Below are positions 11,560-25,993 of a stretch of 64,000 bases of DNA, one piece after another. The notes under the pieces are model-generated. The model worked only from the letters and a program-made list of their open reading frames with translations, did no database searches and was not told the origin of the DNA. The stretch lies in NCBI GenBank assembly GCA_950295325.1, contig OX485803.1, positions 67,223,554 through 67,287,553 on the forward strand. The letters run 5' to 3'. The translations under genes were made by a program, and so were the position numbers. This stretch comes from Polytrichum commune (taxonomy: Eukaryota > Streptophyta > Polytrichopsida > Polytrichales > Polytrichaceae). Each line of letters opens with the position of its first letter. Within the stretch, counting starts at the first letter, position 1.

Positions 11560-13500
11560 ACCGGACACTCTACTTCCAACATGTGGTATCACGGGAAATT
11601 AAAGCTCATAGAAGAGATGCTTTGGAAGAAATGGACATTAGAGTTACTTTGGCAATGAACACCACTATAGGGGAAGCATTGAACTCCATAGAGTTGCTTT
11701 AGCAATGATCAGGAATAAGGCACCCAGACCAAATGGGCTAATAATTGAAATTTTACATATGTATGTGGTGTTGTTATTAGTATTATTGTTATTATTATAG
11801 AGGCCTTGAGTACTGGAAAATTTCCCGCAAGAGTAATGAATGAGTTGGGTTGATCGCACTTTTGTTCAAACAAGCATCAATTTTTTTTTTAAAATTTAAA
11901 TGGGATTTGGACCAATTAGCCTCCTTAACGTCACCTATAAGATTCTATGCAAAGGCACTACATATGAGATTACAACCAATGGATATGGAAGTTAGTAATG
12001 CCAACCAAACTATATTTTTACCTCTAAGTTAGATCTTGGACAATGTGCGACTCACACATGAAACACTTTCATGGACAAAACAAAGTAACTAAGAAGCCGT
12101 TTTTTCAAGGTTTGATTTTGCTAAAGCATATGTGACTGTCACGTGAGAGTTCATGTTTCAAGCACTAGCAGTCAATGGAAATCATCCTACATTTATGACT
12201 AAACTGCTCTTTTGAGAAGATAATGCAACATTTACCATCAATGACCAATCATCCAAAAATAATTCAAAATCGAGAGTGGGGTAAGGCAAGGCTGCCCATT
12301 AGCACCATTTTTTTATTTTTTTTTTGATTATAGGGAAGTCGTTAATCACATGATTAAGAAAGCGATGACCAAGTAGGAGTTCGAAGGGGTCATCTTACTT
12401 GGCAAATCCCCACAATAGCTTATATCCCAATATGCATTCGCCAACTCATTCACCCTCAAAGGAGAAGAAATATATAGTAAGAAAGATGGTTAGACTCCTT
12501 AACAATTTAAGCTTGGCCACATGCTTTGGCATCAATTGGAATGAATTTGTGGCATATTGGCAAAGTCCCTTTAGAGCTGAGCCAACTTGGTTAAACATCT
12601 TCAAGTGGAAGTGGGCACAAGAGCGTGACCTACCCAAATTATTTGAGACGGCTTTTGGGTTATCTCTAAACACATGGGACGTTGACAATTTTCTTAAAAA
12701 CAAAATTCAACATAGATATGACATTGGGATTGAGATGTCTTTCACTGGCGGGAAGAAGGCTAATAGTCAACCGAGTCTTAGCACCCTCGACTGCATCGGG
12801 AACATTTGGGACTTTGAAAACGACCAACCCCTCCAACCTTAACTAGAAATTAGAGGATGATTTCTTGAGTTACAGATTCGTCATGGGGAGAAACCTTCAT
12901 CACACCTCCACCCCACCGCCTTAGTCAATTTTCACCAAACGACATGGCATCTTATCACCAAACCTGAAGTCAAAATGGGGGAATGTTTGGGATAGAACTT
13001 GCAGCAAGAAGGAAGGTGCATTCATTTGGTCAATTTGGGATAAAGCAATTGCGGTTAATTCTTGGAGAGCTCGATTTATCAAGTGCCCCACGTGTTGTGA
13101 TAATTGCCCAAAAACCATTGCCTGTAGGTTTTGGGACTGCATGATTTCCTACATGGCGTGGGGTTTGTCCACTGGTATTATTAACATCGTGAAAGCAAAC
13201 TCATCACAAAAAAAAGGCGACCGTTGAATTGGCAACATGAAATCTTTGAGAAGAAAATCCCACTCGCACTTAGTATACTTTCAGGATTTTGGTTACTCAT
13301 GCAAGGATTCACATTGTGGACTAATTGGGTGGAAAGGAATGGTCTCGCCTTCAACAAAACTAGTAGGCGGGGTGTTAAAAAGGAAACACAAACAGATGAT
13401 TTGGCACATAATTCTTAAGAACGCAAGAATTGCGGGGACATCGGCTACAAAGAATCTGACAAGGCAACCAATTATGATGACATTTCAGGGGAGGGAAGCA
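11560..13500 (+). pseudogene. Decayed LINE (non-LTR retrotransposon) ORF2 remnant
   Basis: Pieces of a plant LINE polyprotein follow in the right order across several frames. K-A-P-R-P-N-G at about 11.72 kb corresponds to the family's A-P-G-P-D-G. F-D-F-A-K-A-Y at about 12.1 kb is reverse transcriptase motif A. G-V-R-Q-G-C-P-L-A-P follows at about 12.28 kb. Q-Y-A-F-A-N-S-F-T-L at about 12.43 kb stands where the catalytic Y-x-D-D should be. Then come the thumb-like K-W-K-W-A ... F-G-L-S-L, R-R-L-I-V-N-R-V-L, and a Cys-rich block (C-P-T-C-C-D-N-C at about 13.1 kb) like the zf-RVT domain. W-T-N-W-V-E-R-N marks the far end. Frameshifts, stops and the lost Y-x-D-D make it inactive. It is related to the copy at 26.5 kb. 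Confidence 0.8.
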
Positions 13501-14529
13501 TGATAAGATACGGGGAACAAAATGAGATGATCTACGAGAGGGACACGACACCGTAACCGATGCGCTGGAATACGAAAGGTCCAAACGTGGACTTAGTTCG
13601 ACATGTGTGGAGTATGAACTCACGTTCGGTTGTTCCGGTTCCATCGGGAGCACCCAAAAAGGACCTACCAATCTCTCTCTTCTCTTCTCTCTCTATCTCT
13701 CTCGTTCTCGGGTCCCGGGGGACTCGGATGTTCCGGCGTTGTTGGCCTTGAAATTCACACGGTCTCAAGTGCGTTGAAAGAAAGGAAATAAAATAATAAG
13801 GGGATACTACTTCCGACGAGGAGGAGGCTAGGACTCCTCACTGCACGGGGCCGTAAGTTGAAGACCCGTACACATATAATAGTAAGAAGCTCATGCCACC
13901 ATGACCACAAAGTGAGCCAGTATTCTATAGTTTTCCTCATTAGCGAAGCTTTTTTGCATCATTCCTGGCCTTTGTCCTGTTGTGGCCATCTCATCCCATC
14001 TCATCTCATCCCATCTCATCTACATGTATCTTCCTATCTTTCTTTCTTTCCTTCTTTTGATCTCTTTTGATCTCTTTTGCTTTCTTTCTTTCATTCTTGC
14101 TTTTTCTGTTGGTGCTACTAGGTAGTAGGGAAACGGGAAGTGGAGTGGGTAGGAAGAATCGGTTGATGGGGCAGGTATGAGCTTTTGCCTCGTGTAGGAG
14201 GAGTAGTTGAAGGAGTTTCAATCTTTTGGCACCAAAAGTGCAGGAGGGCCAGGTGGGCCTGTGGGATCGTCCCGGGGCCAGGAATTATTAGTAGAGCGAC
14301 ACATGTTGGATGCGGAGAGGACGCCAACCCCAGCCCCCAAGTGGTATCGGAAGCAAGGAAGGAGGGAGGGTGGGTTTTAGGGTTTGGGGGTTTTAATTGC
14401 ACACAGCGGTTTTACTGCGGAGCCCCTTTTTTTTAGGGTTGGGAAGTTCACGAGCGGTAGGGGTGTCCAAGACCCAAAGAAACTCGACGACGGAGTGGTC
14501 TTATTGGTCGAGAGCAAAATGGGGGCTGA
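13501..14529. other. GC-richer, pyrimidine-rich intergenic patch
   Basis: The sequence has CT-rich runs (about 13.67-13.71 kb), repeated CATCTCATCC units (about 13.98-14.03 kb) and TTTC/TCTTTTGA repeats (about 14.03-14.09 kb). Several open frames overlap on both strands, as expected from skewed composition. None has recognisable domains or conserved splice sites. Confidence 0.4.
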
Positions 14530-14615
14530 GGTGAACCAACCCGTACACTGGTTCTTTGGAGGCAAGGGTTTAGGCATCCAACGAGGAACGAGGGAGTGTA
14601 TGGGTTGGTTCGCCC
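14530..14615. mobile_element. Family G short foldback (copy 1)
   Basis: An 86-bp inverted repeat: GGTGAACCAACCCGTACACT on the left, GTGTATGGGTTGGTTCGCCC on the right, with inner pairing of GGCATCCAACGAGGAACGAG to the left arm. Related copies lie at 40.63 and 43.79 kb. Confidence 0.55.
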
Positions 14616-17502
14616 AAATCCAAAATGGGCTTCCACCATGGTTTTGGGATACAAGGTATGGACAAGTGAAATAGTGTGTCGATGTGTCGTCCTTTTTTTT
14701 TCTTCAGTCCAATGTCGGTAGTCTTCACTAACGAATATTATCTTTCTAGCTTGAGAAAGTAGTTTTCAGGCTTGCGTCCAAGTGCACTAAGGGGTATCTT
14801 GGACCCTAGACCCCCCCAACCTTCTCCAACTAAATCAATGGCCATTACAAGATCCTTCGTCTTCTCCGCTTCCAATTTTCTCCATAAACAAAAGTGAAAA
14901 CGCCATCTCACTTTAGGGACGTTATTTAATTTTTTTTAGCAATCTTGACCATTTAACATGCACAAGAATCTTCACTCTAATAACTACTAAGATGTTTATG
15001 TGAACTCCGAAAAGTACAAGGAAAGTGGCTACGGCCTTAGTTTAGATTGCTAATCATCTTGTAGTAATCACGTGTTTCATATTATAGGAGAAGTGGGCTA
15101 GTTGGAGTCTTGGAGAGAGAGAAAAGAGAAAATAACAACAACAATAATAATAAAACAAAAAAACACACACACACAGCATTCAACACTGACCCCTTTACCC
15201 TAAGCAGAGTCACGATGCTTGAGATCCTATTATTTGGAAGGGACGTCCAGTAGTTGTAAGTTGCGAGTCAAGAGCTTGCTTACGAGTTGTTACTTGTGGA
15301 TGCATGTGTCCTTGTGCAAAGGTTGGAGTCAATACATATATATGTATAAATATTTATATCTATCTATCTTACGGTGGGCGCTCATGTGGAAAGGGATAAA
15401 GTGAAATATCCTACGTAGACTCGGACACTCCCACCAATGACAAGACTGATTCTCCTAGCTCTCAAAGGCTTTATTATTCACTCGAGCTTTGTAAATATAG
15501 GGCCCTCCCCAAAAGGCACGTAAGGTTGGCTCGCCACCCTAGACGGTATGTATGTAGTCATAGTGCCAAAAAAATAAACAAATCTCCCCATTCGGGCTCC
15601 GTCGCCTCCAATCCAATGGTTGGTTCGATCGATCGATCGGTGTCGGCCGTTCGATGTGTGCTTTTGGGATCCGATCGTGACCACAAGCAAAGTGGACGGC
15701 CGGGATCGCCTCGCCCCTCCCTACATTACTCTCGGCCTGCAACCACACGGGACGGGGACACTTTGCATGAGTAGGTAGGTCTTCAACAATAGGTCCACCT
15801 TGGGCACTTCCTTCTAGTTTTGGTACTCGTGTTCCCGGGGACGCTTATTAGGGTATGGGGGGCCACCCACCTTTCAACCTACACACTCACCCACCTACCT
15901 ACTTCCCTATGACCGGCGGAAGGGAATTGTTGCATGCAAGCATGTTTCTCATCCATTCATCCATGTTCAAAACTGACTCCCCTATAGGTTTGTGGTTGAT
16001 TTATGCCTTTGCTCACACACTTCTTGGTGGGCATTATCAATGGACGGCTTCCATTAGAAAAAGAGGGGGGGGGGGGGGGGGCATTTTATGGTTGTCTTTA
16101 GCCACCGAACGCTCAAAGTGTGGGTACGTTACATCCATCGTTGACTAGAATCGAAGGATAGGGTGCCCTCTATTGGTGGGAGTTGTCCACTGGCTATGCC
16201 CACCAGTAAGCGTGGGCATGGCTTTAGTTCAGAGATGTGGTGTTGGACTAATTCATGGTCTTTCAAACCGATTCCAACGCAACAATATCTACTAGAAGCA
16301 ACCTTCGACCTACAATACTATTTCAAGGCATTTGTGTTGGACGAATCACATGTACACTTGTGTGCAATTATCTTGTGTTGCCCCTGTGATCTCACATTAT
16401 TTTGGTTAAGTCTACCTATATCGCACCACCGGAACATTAGTGTGCATGAAGGATATCGATCGAACCTACATTTACTCGTGTTCCCAAGGACACAAGAAAT
16501 CGCTGCATGTGGATATATATGTATATGTAATTTATGGATGTTAATATCATGCCCCTTACAACTTCGTGGTGTTTCCATCCCACTTCACTCTCTCTCATAA
16601 GTACTTTGGGCCACACCATAGAGCTTATTTCCACACTCAAAAAACATTTGGGACAATATTATGGGTGCACACTTTTCACCCTAATCCATGTAGATTATTT
16701 GAAAGTGGTTGGAGTTGGTTTTATTGTCCGGTCAACCAAAGCAAGCAACACTATTCCCACGCATACTCTTCTCATACGTCTCATTGGATGAATGCGAAGT
16801 ACGTTCCATGCAACGGCTAAGGGTTCAAGATGTCTACATACACTCATACATAATGGAGGTGAATACGTAGTGAAATATCCTTTCGCCTTTGAACATCTAA
16901 TTCGAGACATGTTGACCATGAAAACATCGTCAAGTATATCGATCGGGAATTAAGTGGCCCTTCAACAATGGAGAGCACTTGTTCTTTACAACCCCTTCAT
17001 TCATGGATGACGAGTTTGCACACTACCCTAGAGCCGCATGGGAACAATCCCCTACCTATCTATCTACCTACCAACGTGCCTATTTATCCACTCACAATCA
17101 CACGTACCGGCCTACCATGAAATGTATGTAGGAAGCTTACTATGTAGTCTACCGGTTTGGTTTTCTAACACCTAATGAAGGGGTAATAGTCAAAACTAAC
17201 CAACTTTGTCTTCATTGCATATTCGCCCTACTTTAAGCTCGCTAGACTAATTTAGGTCTTGTGAACATGTACTCTAGCCCGAATCTACTCATGTCCCTAG
17301 TTATTTGTGAACTCCTACTTTACCAACCGTCCACTGCCCAAATATGTAGGTGTGCACAAAGCTTATTACTAAGTTATTTTTACCCCATGCATCTTCTCGT
17401 GTCATAAGACTAGGTTAATGAGAATTCAAAATTCAAGTTGCGTGGAGCCTGCTTTTATGAGGGTTGAAAATTGCGTGCGTTATAGATTCTACTTCTACCG
17501 TA
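14616..17502. other. Intergenic, repeats and low-complexity only
   Basis: This stretch contains a short AC run near 15163-15175, a family A end fragment at about 15917-15990 (GAATTGTTGCATGCAAGCAT ... TCATCCATTCATCCATG) and a 17-base G run at 16065-16081. A locally GC-richer patch lies at 15.45-15.78 kb. Near 17.17-17.35 kb there is a stretch like the unit of the 28.2-kb tandem array. I recognise no gene. Confidence 0.45.
16065..16081 (+). repeat. Homopolymer G tract (17 G)
   Basis: An uninterrupted run of G. It is one of nine G or C runs of ten or more bases in this window. Confidence 0.95.
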
Positions 17503-18001
17503 GGGCCACTTCACACACGATCCAAGAGCCGTGACCATGGAATTGGGAGAGCCCAAAAGAAAGTGTCCAAAGGCCGTCCCAACACACCTCCAAAATCATA
17601 TAGTGTGGAAATGGACCCTCAAGTGTAGTATGAAGTCATATGTGACTGGGCCCTCAACCAAATGTTATTTCAACAAATTTCTATTCATGCATGTCCTCAC
17701 ACACGACAAAACATAACAAATCAACGGTTGTGAGCGTTCAGAGTGCCATGATCTTCCGGTTTTGTGTTAGACCTAGCTCCAAGAGGTGGTTTTTGACAAT
17801 AGTCCAAGTGACTATGAAACATGATCCATTCGATACCATGCAAGAATGCATGTAGACTTGACATCCACCTTGCATTCACATACTCCATTGGTCCCTCAAG
17901 CGTAGTGTGAAGCGAACTTGGACCGGCTCCGCCTTTTCCACCAATGAGAGTGCTTGAAGTGCAATGGTCACGGGCTCTCGGTCTCGTGTGTGAAGTGGCC
18001 C
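17503..18001. mobile_element. Family B MITE (copy 1), 499 bp
   Basis: Inverted termini GGGCCACTTCACACACGA and TCGTGTGTGAAGTGGCCC. The flanking triplets are GTA and TTA, consistent with a mutated 3-bp TTA/TAA duplication as made by PIF/Harbinger (Tourist-like) elements. The interior has CTCAAGTGTAGTATGAAGTC and, on the other half, CTCAAGCGTAGTGTGAAGCG. It has the same length as the copy at 36.59 kb. No ORF of note. Confidence 0.75.
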
Positions 18002-19783
<1,782 letters not shown>

Positions 19784-20309
19784 ATTTATGGAAATTAGTG
19801 TCACTTCCGTAAATAGTGTCAGTTATCTAATTTGAGGCATATGCTAGGTTACACTAATGATCAACAACTTCATCATTAGTGTCGTCTCTTGACACTTGAT
19901 GTTTAAGTGCGCTTGCTGATGTTTGGGTATAAATATGTTCGATAGTGTTATGAGGTGTATGTCTATGTTACACAATAGTCTATAAGTTGAATATAATGTA
20001 CACAACTGGCATTAGTGTGCTCAAGAATATCTTCCTCTTGCATGCTAAAATATAAACATATGATAGTTGCCATGATTACTACACTACGTTCAATAGCATT
20101 TTTCCCTTGCACACTGAAACACACAACTATCATCTAAAGCATCCAAACGTCATAATGTAAAATTATTTTCGCGATTAGCAAAGTTATTTATGTTGACAAA
20201 TAGTACCATGTTGGAAATTAGCGAATCTGACAATTTGAGACCTCTAGACATCTACTTTAGACCCTCGCATATAGTGTACATGACAGTAAATATCATAAAT
20301 AATATAGTT
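19784..20309. mobile_element. Family C element, long form with CACTA-like end
   Basis: The left end CACTACACCATTTATGGAAA then TTAGTGTCAC is clear. The right end near 20264-20309 (GACAGTAAATATCATAAATA then ATATAG) is a degraded inverse. Internal blocks GTTACACTAATGATCAACAA and CTTCATCATTAGTGTCG pair with each other. It is non-coding and the right boundary is uncertain. Confidence 0.45.
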
Positions 20310-22530
20310 CAAGACCAAAGAAGCTCCAAATCTGAGTGACCAATTGGTCAAGAGCAATTTTGAACCCAAGGGTTTTACATTGGAATTTGAGTCCAATGTG
20401 TGAATAATGAAGTGGCGCTAATGTCACATCATGTTCATGCCAAATCTCAAGGGTTCATTCAAAAAGAAAAGAAAAGAAAAACTTTTAGTTTGAGAAACCA
20501 ATCAAGGGACTCAAGTAAAGCAAGTGGACTTGAACCCGCAACCTAGAGTCTAGTAAGATTGAATATGGACAAGTTTACCGTGAATGCACATGGAGTTTAT
20601 TTCTTTATTCTTATTCCATTTTTACCATGTTCCTTAACATAGTTACCATGAAATTCTAGGTCGTCCTTTTGTGGCACCTATAATACCAGAAAGGGGGTGA
20701 AAACATAGGAAAATCTTCCATGACATGCAGTGTTGTTGTTGCTTTAAATGATCACAAGGATCCCGATGCTTGTGTAGATTTGCTCATTTGTATTTTTGAG
20801 GAAACATCCAACACCAATCCTTGGAAATTTGGTCATGTAGCAAAATGAAAATTGTTTTTAATTATCCCAATTCCAACTATATAAATGTGAATTGCACTAT
20901 CATGCATTCTGGATGTGAAAATTTGGAGTCAATCATACCACACGTGCAAGCTTAGATTGACATGCAAATAGGACCTTCATCAAGGGGAAGTATTCCATTC
21001 GATGACCACTTGGGTTAGGGCGAAAAAAATTTGCAGGTTGGAAACTTGGCCAAGTGAGCTCCTCCCAATAATTTGGATTTTTTTTGATGAAATTTATATC
21101 AAGTCCGTCACCCTCAAAGTTGAAGGGCCAAATCGTGACATTTTTGGAGATTTACACTCTGGCTGAGGTCTTCAACATGTACACTCATAGTTTGCCAAAT
21201 ATGCAGGATGGAGTCATGCACAACCATGATCTTGTTCGATGGGAAAAAAACCTTACCCAATTTGGACATGCTTGCTGCAATACGTGGGCTGCAAACTAGA
21301 AAGGTCACATGTGATTATATTTGCGCTTGACACGCATGGGTAGCTCATGAGACCACCTCCCAAAATAGGAAATTCCAAACCTCAAAAAGTCCTACATGCT
21401 TGGAGTTTGACTTTATATATTTACTTTGGTCGACATGATAATGGACAACACCCTAAACCAATACATGCCTTCCATCCACATAGATTGCCACCTAGCAGAT
21501 CACAAACCTCATGAGATGAGGTGGCGACCCAGTTCGGGTTGCATGAACACTTAAGGGTTGGAAGTCAATGAAATCTAGGCCTTGGTAATAAATTAGGTTA
21601 CCTTTTTGGTTTTGGGGGTTGAATGGCCGCCCGGAAGATGGGACTCGAGTCAAGGTGCATCGTAGAAAGTGGAAGGGAAGTCCAATCTTGCTATGCAATA
21701 TTCACACCCAATAAATACTAAAAAAGAACTGGAGAACTGCCAAACTTTATGGGAAGGGGCGGGATGCACACCTCATCATTATGTGAAACTATTTCTGGCC
21801 CAAAGCCTAGACCTAATATATCTCCCACACTTGAGCAAGTAACTTTGTAAGTGATGTTTTAGGGTGAGTTTACACTAGGGTTTAAGGACCAAGAAACTCC
21901 AAAATCAAGCGATCCTATTGGTTGAGAGTTAAAGAATTGGACTTGACGAGTGTATACTAGGGTTTGGACTACAATATGAAAATTTGAATTGGCAGTTACG
22001 TGGCACAATTTATGCACCGAGAATTGTTTTTTTCCCATAGTTTTTCCTTTCTTTTGTTGAAAAGGAACCAAACTACAAAATCATCATAAGGACCATAGGG
22101 TTGCATGGTTGGTCAAGAAACAACATCCATATTTGGGCCACAACCCATCCAAGTAACCTAAAGATCGCACCCATCCACGGATCGACTCACCCATAGCTAG
22201 AATCTCACTACGAGCCACCTCATGAGTTGATCCATATTTTAGCATAGGTTTTCATGCCACTCAATCCTACCATAGTCAATTAAAGACTCCAAAGTAATTT
22301 GTTGGATTTTTGCATCGGCCAAAGAACCTTGTTGAAGACGAGGTCGTTCTATTAATGTTGGATAATTCAACATATACTACTACATGTATACATCCAAAAG
22401 CTAGGAAACTTCATAGTCGCTTAGGCAGTTTGGAACCAAACAAGCATTGAAAATGAGTGAAAGATTTCCACTGGCTTGAATTACTAGACATTTCTTTTTG
22501 GAACAATGGAGGTGGGTGGCCACCTTGCTA
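20310..22530. other. Intergenic, no gene seen
   Basis: AT-rich sequence with stops in all frames. No repeat with definable ends was recognised. Confidence 0.4.
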
Positions 22531-22646
22531 GTTTTTTTGTGCGTCAAGTAGGAAGAAGATTTCATGGCCAAAAATCAACATGCGAACCGTTCCCATTGGG
22601 TTTGGATACTTGTCCACTATCATCCATTAGTTTAGGGTCTCATACC
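22531..22646 (-). mobile_element. SINE-A family copy, minus orientation
   Basis: Read on the minus strand: GGTATGAGACCCTAAACTAA, TGGATGATAGTGGA, then GGGAACGGTTCGCATG at the B-box position, then CTTCCTACTTGACG and a short A-rich tail. It is co-linear with the better preserved copy at 25.8-26.0 kb. No target duplication was found. Confidence 0.5.
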
Positions 22647-22781
22647 GAATTGCCCAACTTTGAGAACACATGCCGAACGATGTTGGCACCATACTTCCAA
22701 ACAATTGGGTAAAGGGACAGTTGTTGGAGGCTCCTTCGACAAGATTTCCATCCAAGCAACAAGGAAGCTCCTTCAACAAGG

Positions 22782-22980
22782 TGAGAGAAAACTATCGCAT
22801 TCGAGTGTACCTCCATTCACAATTCGAAGGTAACTTATTTTAGTTGATTTGACACGCGAACTGGCTTCAAAGACCCTTAAATTAATCTAGTCCAAGTCAT
22901 TTTGAGACGAATCAACCACAAATCAAGTTTCTATGTTGGTCAATTGAGGGGTAAACTTGTATGCAGTAATTCCCTCTCTC
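22782..22980. mobile_element. Family A MITE-like element (copy 4)
   Basis: The left end GTGAGAGAAAACTATCGCAT then TCGAGTGTACCTCCATTCA is the inverse of the right end TGAGGGGTAAACTTGTATGC then AGTAATTCCCTCTCTC. The interior has the core in inverse orientation (TCCAAGTCATTTTGAGACGA). It is followed directly by unrelated sequence. Confidence 0.6.
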
Positions 22981-23591
22981 CCTTTCACAAGATTGCCTTC
23001 CAAGCAATTCGGCAAGGGGGGTACTCATTGAAAGTGGAGCAACAAATACCACCTCCTCTCATGGACACAAATGTCACAAAAACACCTCCCATTTTTTTGG
23101 TTTGTGAAACACCAAAGCCTTGTGTATGGAGAACTAAACTTAAGGCCTTGGCAATCCAAGCCCCACCACATGTTGAGGTACTTGCCTAGCATGATAATCC
23201 GTTCTTCAAGCTTGGGTTCAATCTTGACCATGAAAGTAAGGTCCATTCATGGGTGGTTTAAGCCCCAAGTTTCTTGGACCTTGATACTAATGTAGAACCC
23301 ACCCTTAATCTAGACATGTTGGAAGGGAGTGCACTCTATAGTATTGTTGTACATGCAAAAGAGTGTCCAAAATTTCCAAATACTGAAGTTCATTAAGTAG
23401 AGGTGAATAAGATTGTATGTGCATTGAGTTTAGGTCAAAGATTGGGGCAAGCATGTAAGTTGGGTGTAAGTTGGAAAAAAAAAACATTGGGAATCCTTTA
23501 TAGCTAAGTTCTTTGTCTCTTTTTATTTTTATTTTTAATAGCATAGTTGACCTTGCAATTTGCGCAACGGTCCTCAAAGTAGTCCACACCA
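22981..23591. other. Intergenic, no gene seen
   Basis: Short open frames on both strands lack motifs. No element boundary was recognised. Confidence 0.4.
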
Positions 23592-23807
23592 ACTATGATG
23601 TTTAGCGTCTATGATTTTTTTGAATTACGAATTGATATAAAATCTTGCTACATGTTTCATATGTGACTTACAAAGATCAAATAGATTGTTTGGACACTAC
23701 AAAGCATAGACAACCTTACTTTGTAAAAACTTACATTTTAAGTGAAAAAATACAGCAAACATAACTCCAAATAGTAAGTGACACTAAATACCAGAAATGG
23801 TGTAGTG
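23592..23807. mobile_element. Family C foldback element
   Basis: The right end CCAAATAGTAAGTGACACTA then CCAGAAATGGTGTAGTG is well preserved. The left end is degraded. About 215 bp. Confidence 0.4.
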
Positions 23808-24100
23808 AGATGAATCACACATAAAACTATAGAGGAGATATGTTTTTACCAGACCTTGAAACATGGCTGCCAAGTTATCTTAAGTGCTGGCATTTGAACT
23901 TACTTACCATCACATCTACATGTTCTCCTATGAAAAGCGACATCTCTCAACCAAAGTTATTCCTACATGCAAGCTTATTGTGTGGTCTTACCATTGGCTC
24001 TCTACCACTATGTAGATGCTTATAAAAAATATGTGAATGTGACTAACATCCAACTCTTTAAATCATATAATCACCCATTTGTAACGCCACGTGATGTTTG

Positions 24101-24496
24101 TGCACCATTTATGGTAGTTAGTGTCACGTACACTGTTTGTGAAGGGCCTAAACTAGATGTTCAGAGGTCTCAAAGTGTCACGGCCGTTAATTGTCAATAT
24201 GATTCCATTTGTCGACATAAGTGACTTCTTAAGTGTAAAATATATATATCATGACATTTAGAGTAGCGTATTGTGTCATTTGTGTACACTTTAGTCAACT
24301 TGTAGGCCATTGTGTAATATATGCATGCACCTCATAACATTATTGAACATACTCATGCCAAGATATTAGTAAGTGCACTTGAATGTCAAGTGTCAACTGG
24401 TGAAGTTGTTTATCATCAATGTAACCTAGCATACACCTCAAAATAAGATAAGTGACATTATTACGCATGTGACACTAAATACCATAAACGGTGCAG
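24101..24496. mobile_element. Family C element, long form (about 395 bp)
   Basis: Inverted termini TGCACCATTTATGGTAGTTA then GTGTCAC on the left, and GTGACACTAAATACCATAAA then CGGTGCA on the right. There is no coding content. Confidence 0.6.
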
Positions 24497-25804
24497 TGTA
24501 TTTGCAACACCGAAGGTGCTAAAACCAACACCCCACCCAGTAGCAACACCTATAAACGCCCCCCTATCACCAACATTTTTCTACCTTGAATCGTTCCCCA
24601 TGGAAAAGGAGTGTCTTGGCACATGAAGTGACAGGTTTAGGTGCCATTAGTGGTGCCAACACATGTTGGCCTCCACTACCTCCGTACGAGGTAGGTAACA
24701 TGCTCCACTCTACCTTGGGTCAGTTCAAGGTGGGTTAGGGTGGATTGTCAATACATATTCTAACCATTCTATTAAGGGGGGGGGGGGACGGTTCAAGCCC
24801 ACAAAGCCCAAAGGCTTAGTTATGGGCAACAAGGAGGTCGATATCCAAGAGGCAAGGAGACAATTCTGCAACCAAACTGGGTGGAATCACGTTGGGCTTT
24901 GATCTAGCTTGGGTATAGTACCCAAGTATGTTGTGTTGGCTCTATGCAATCTTGTGTTGGTTCTAGGCAATGAAGGTGGGGGTCATCATATCCAAGGTTG
25001 TCATACACTAGACCTAGGGATCAGTTTAAGGAAGCTAGTGGTTTTGATTTTGAATACCACATTACCTTTACCACTTATTCTATTTATAAGGAAAGTTTAT
25101 ATTAATAATTGCATTGTATATTTGACCGTTATGGATTTAAGAAAAATCAAAATTCTAAAATTTTGATTTCTTGAAAATAATATAATTAGTGCCAAAGTGA
25201 TAAAGGTACTACAATATTCATCGAGTATTCAATCGAAGCTTTTTTCCCTTCTTCTTCTTCTTCCTACCACCTATGTTTAGCCCAAAGGCTAAAATGATTT
25301 TTTCCATGTCAACCACATAGCAATATGTACATGCAATAGCTTAAAGTGTTGGTTTAAGCACCCTCTACCTTACCTATGTAGGGATTCTAATGGGGATGAA
25401 CTAGGGCTGGGAGATTGACATTGGATTTTATAACTTGGACATTTTATTCTTTAACATATTTGGTACTGGTGTTAGTCGCATCATGAGATAAGTACCCTTA
25501 TTTAGTTTTGTGGAATCCAATGGAACGCTATTGGAATTGCTTGCTGCTCATTATGATACAAAGCCAATCTCATGTGTTCTCTTATAATATCATTATAATT
25601 CTCTCGGCTTGATTGCAACATATAACAACTACACCAAACATAGCATCATTAAGGACTAGGGTGTTGCACCCCTAGTGCAAGGCATGACTTCCCACTTATG
25701 TTGGGTCACCCTTGCAAGGTGAACTAGACTCAGCTTAAGTATTGTTCACTATGCATTGGTGAACGTACATGTCGATTGTCCTCTCCATAATAGAACTCGT
25801 GTTT
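24497..25804. other. Intergenic, no gene seen
   Basis: A 12-base G run lies at 24776-24787. A SINE-like GTAGGTAACATG block occurs near 24690. I see no coding exon. Confidence 0.4.
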
Positions 25805-25993
25805 TTTTTAATTTTTTAATTTTTTAGACAAGAGGCCGATAGGCCAATGCCAAAGCACGGGAGATAGTTAACCACCTGACAAGTTTCTGTCAAGTAGAGA
25901 GGAGATTCATAGCCGGGAATCGAACCGCCAACCTCTTCCTAAAGATTTGGGTATCTCTCCACCATCATCCAGTAGTTTACAGTCACCTCATAC
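25805..25993 (-). mobile_element. SINE-A family, best copy: tRNA-like head, A-rich tail, candidate target duplication
   Basis: On the minus strand the order is GGTATGAGGTGACTGTAAAC, TGGATGATGGTGGAGAG (A-box-like), GGCGGTTCGATTCCCGG (strong B-box), CTCCTCTCTACTTGACAG, and an A-rich tail of about 25 bases. The flanks AAACACAAGT and AAACACGAGT (minus strand) form a 10-bp candidate target-site duplication with one mismatch. Length is about 189 bp. An internal pol III promoter, an A-rich tail and a target duplication are the hallmarks of SINEs moved by LINE enzymes. Confidence 0.7.

Noticed and set aside
14384..14674. Open frame of 96 codons with Trp/Gly-rich end
   Set aside because: Its second half is the family G foldback, and the opposite strand is equally open. 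No protein family was recognised.
25900..25935. Possible tRNA gene (strong B-box GGTTCGATTCC on the minus strand)
   Set aside because: There is no acceptor stem or anticodon arm. An A-rich tail and related copies show it is a SINE head.
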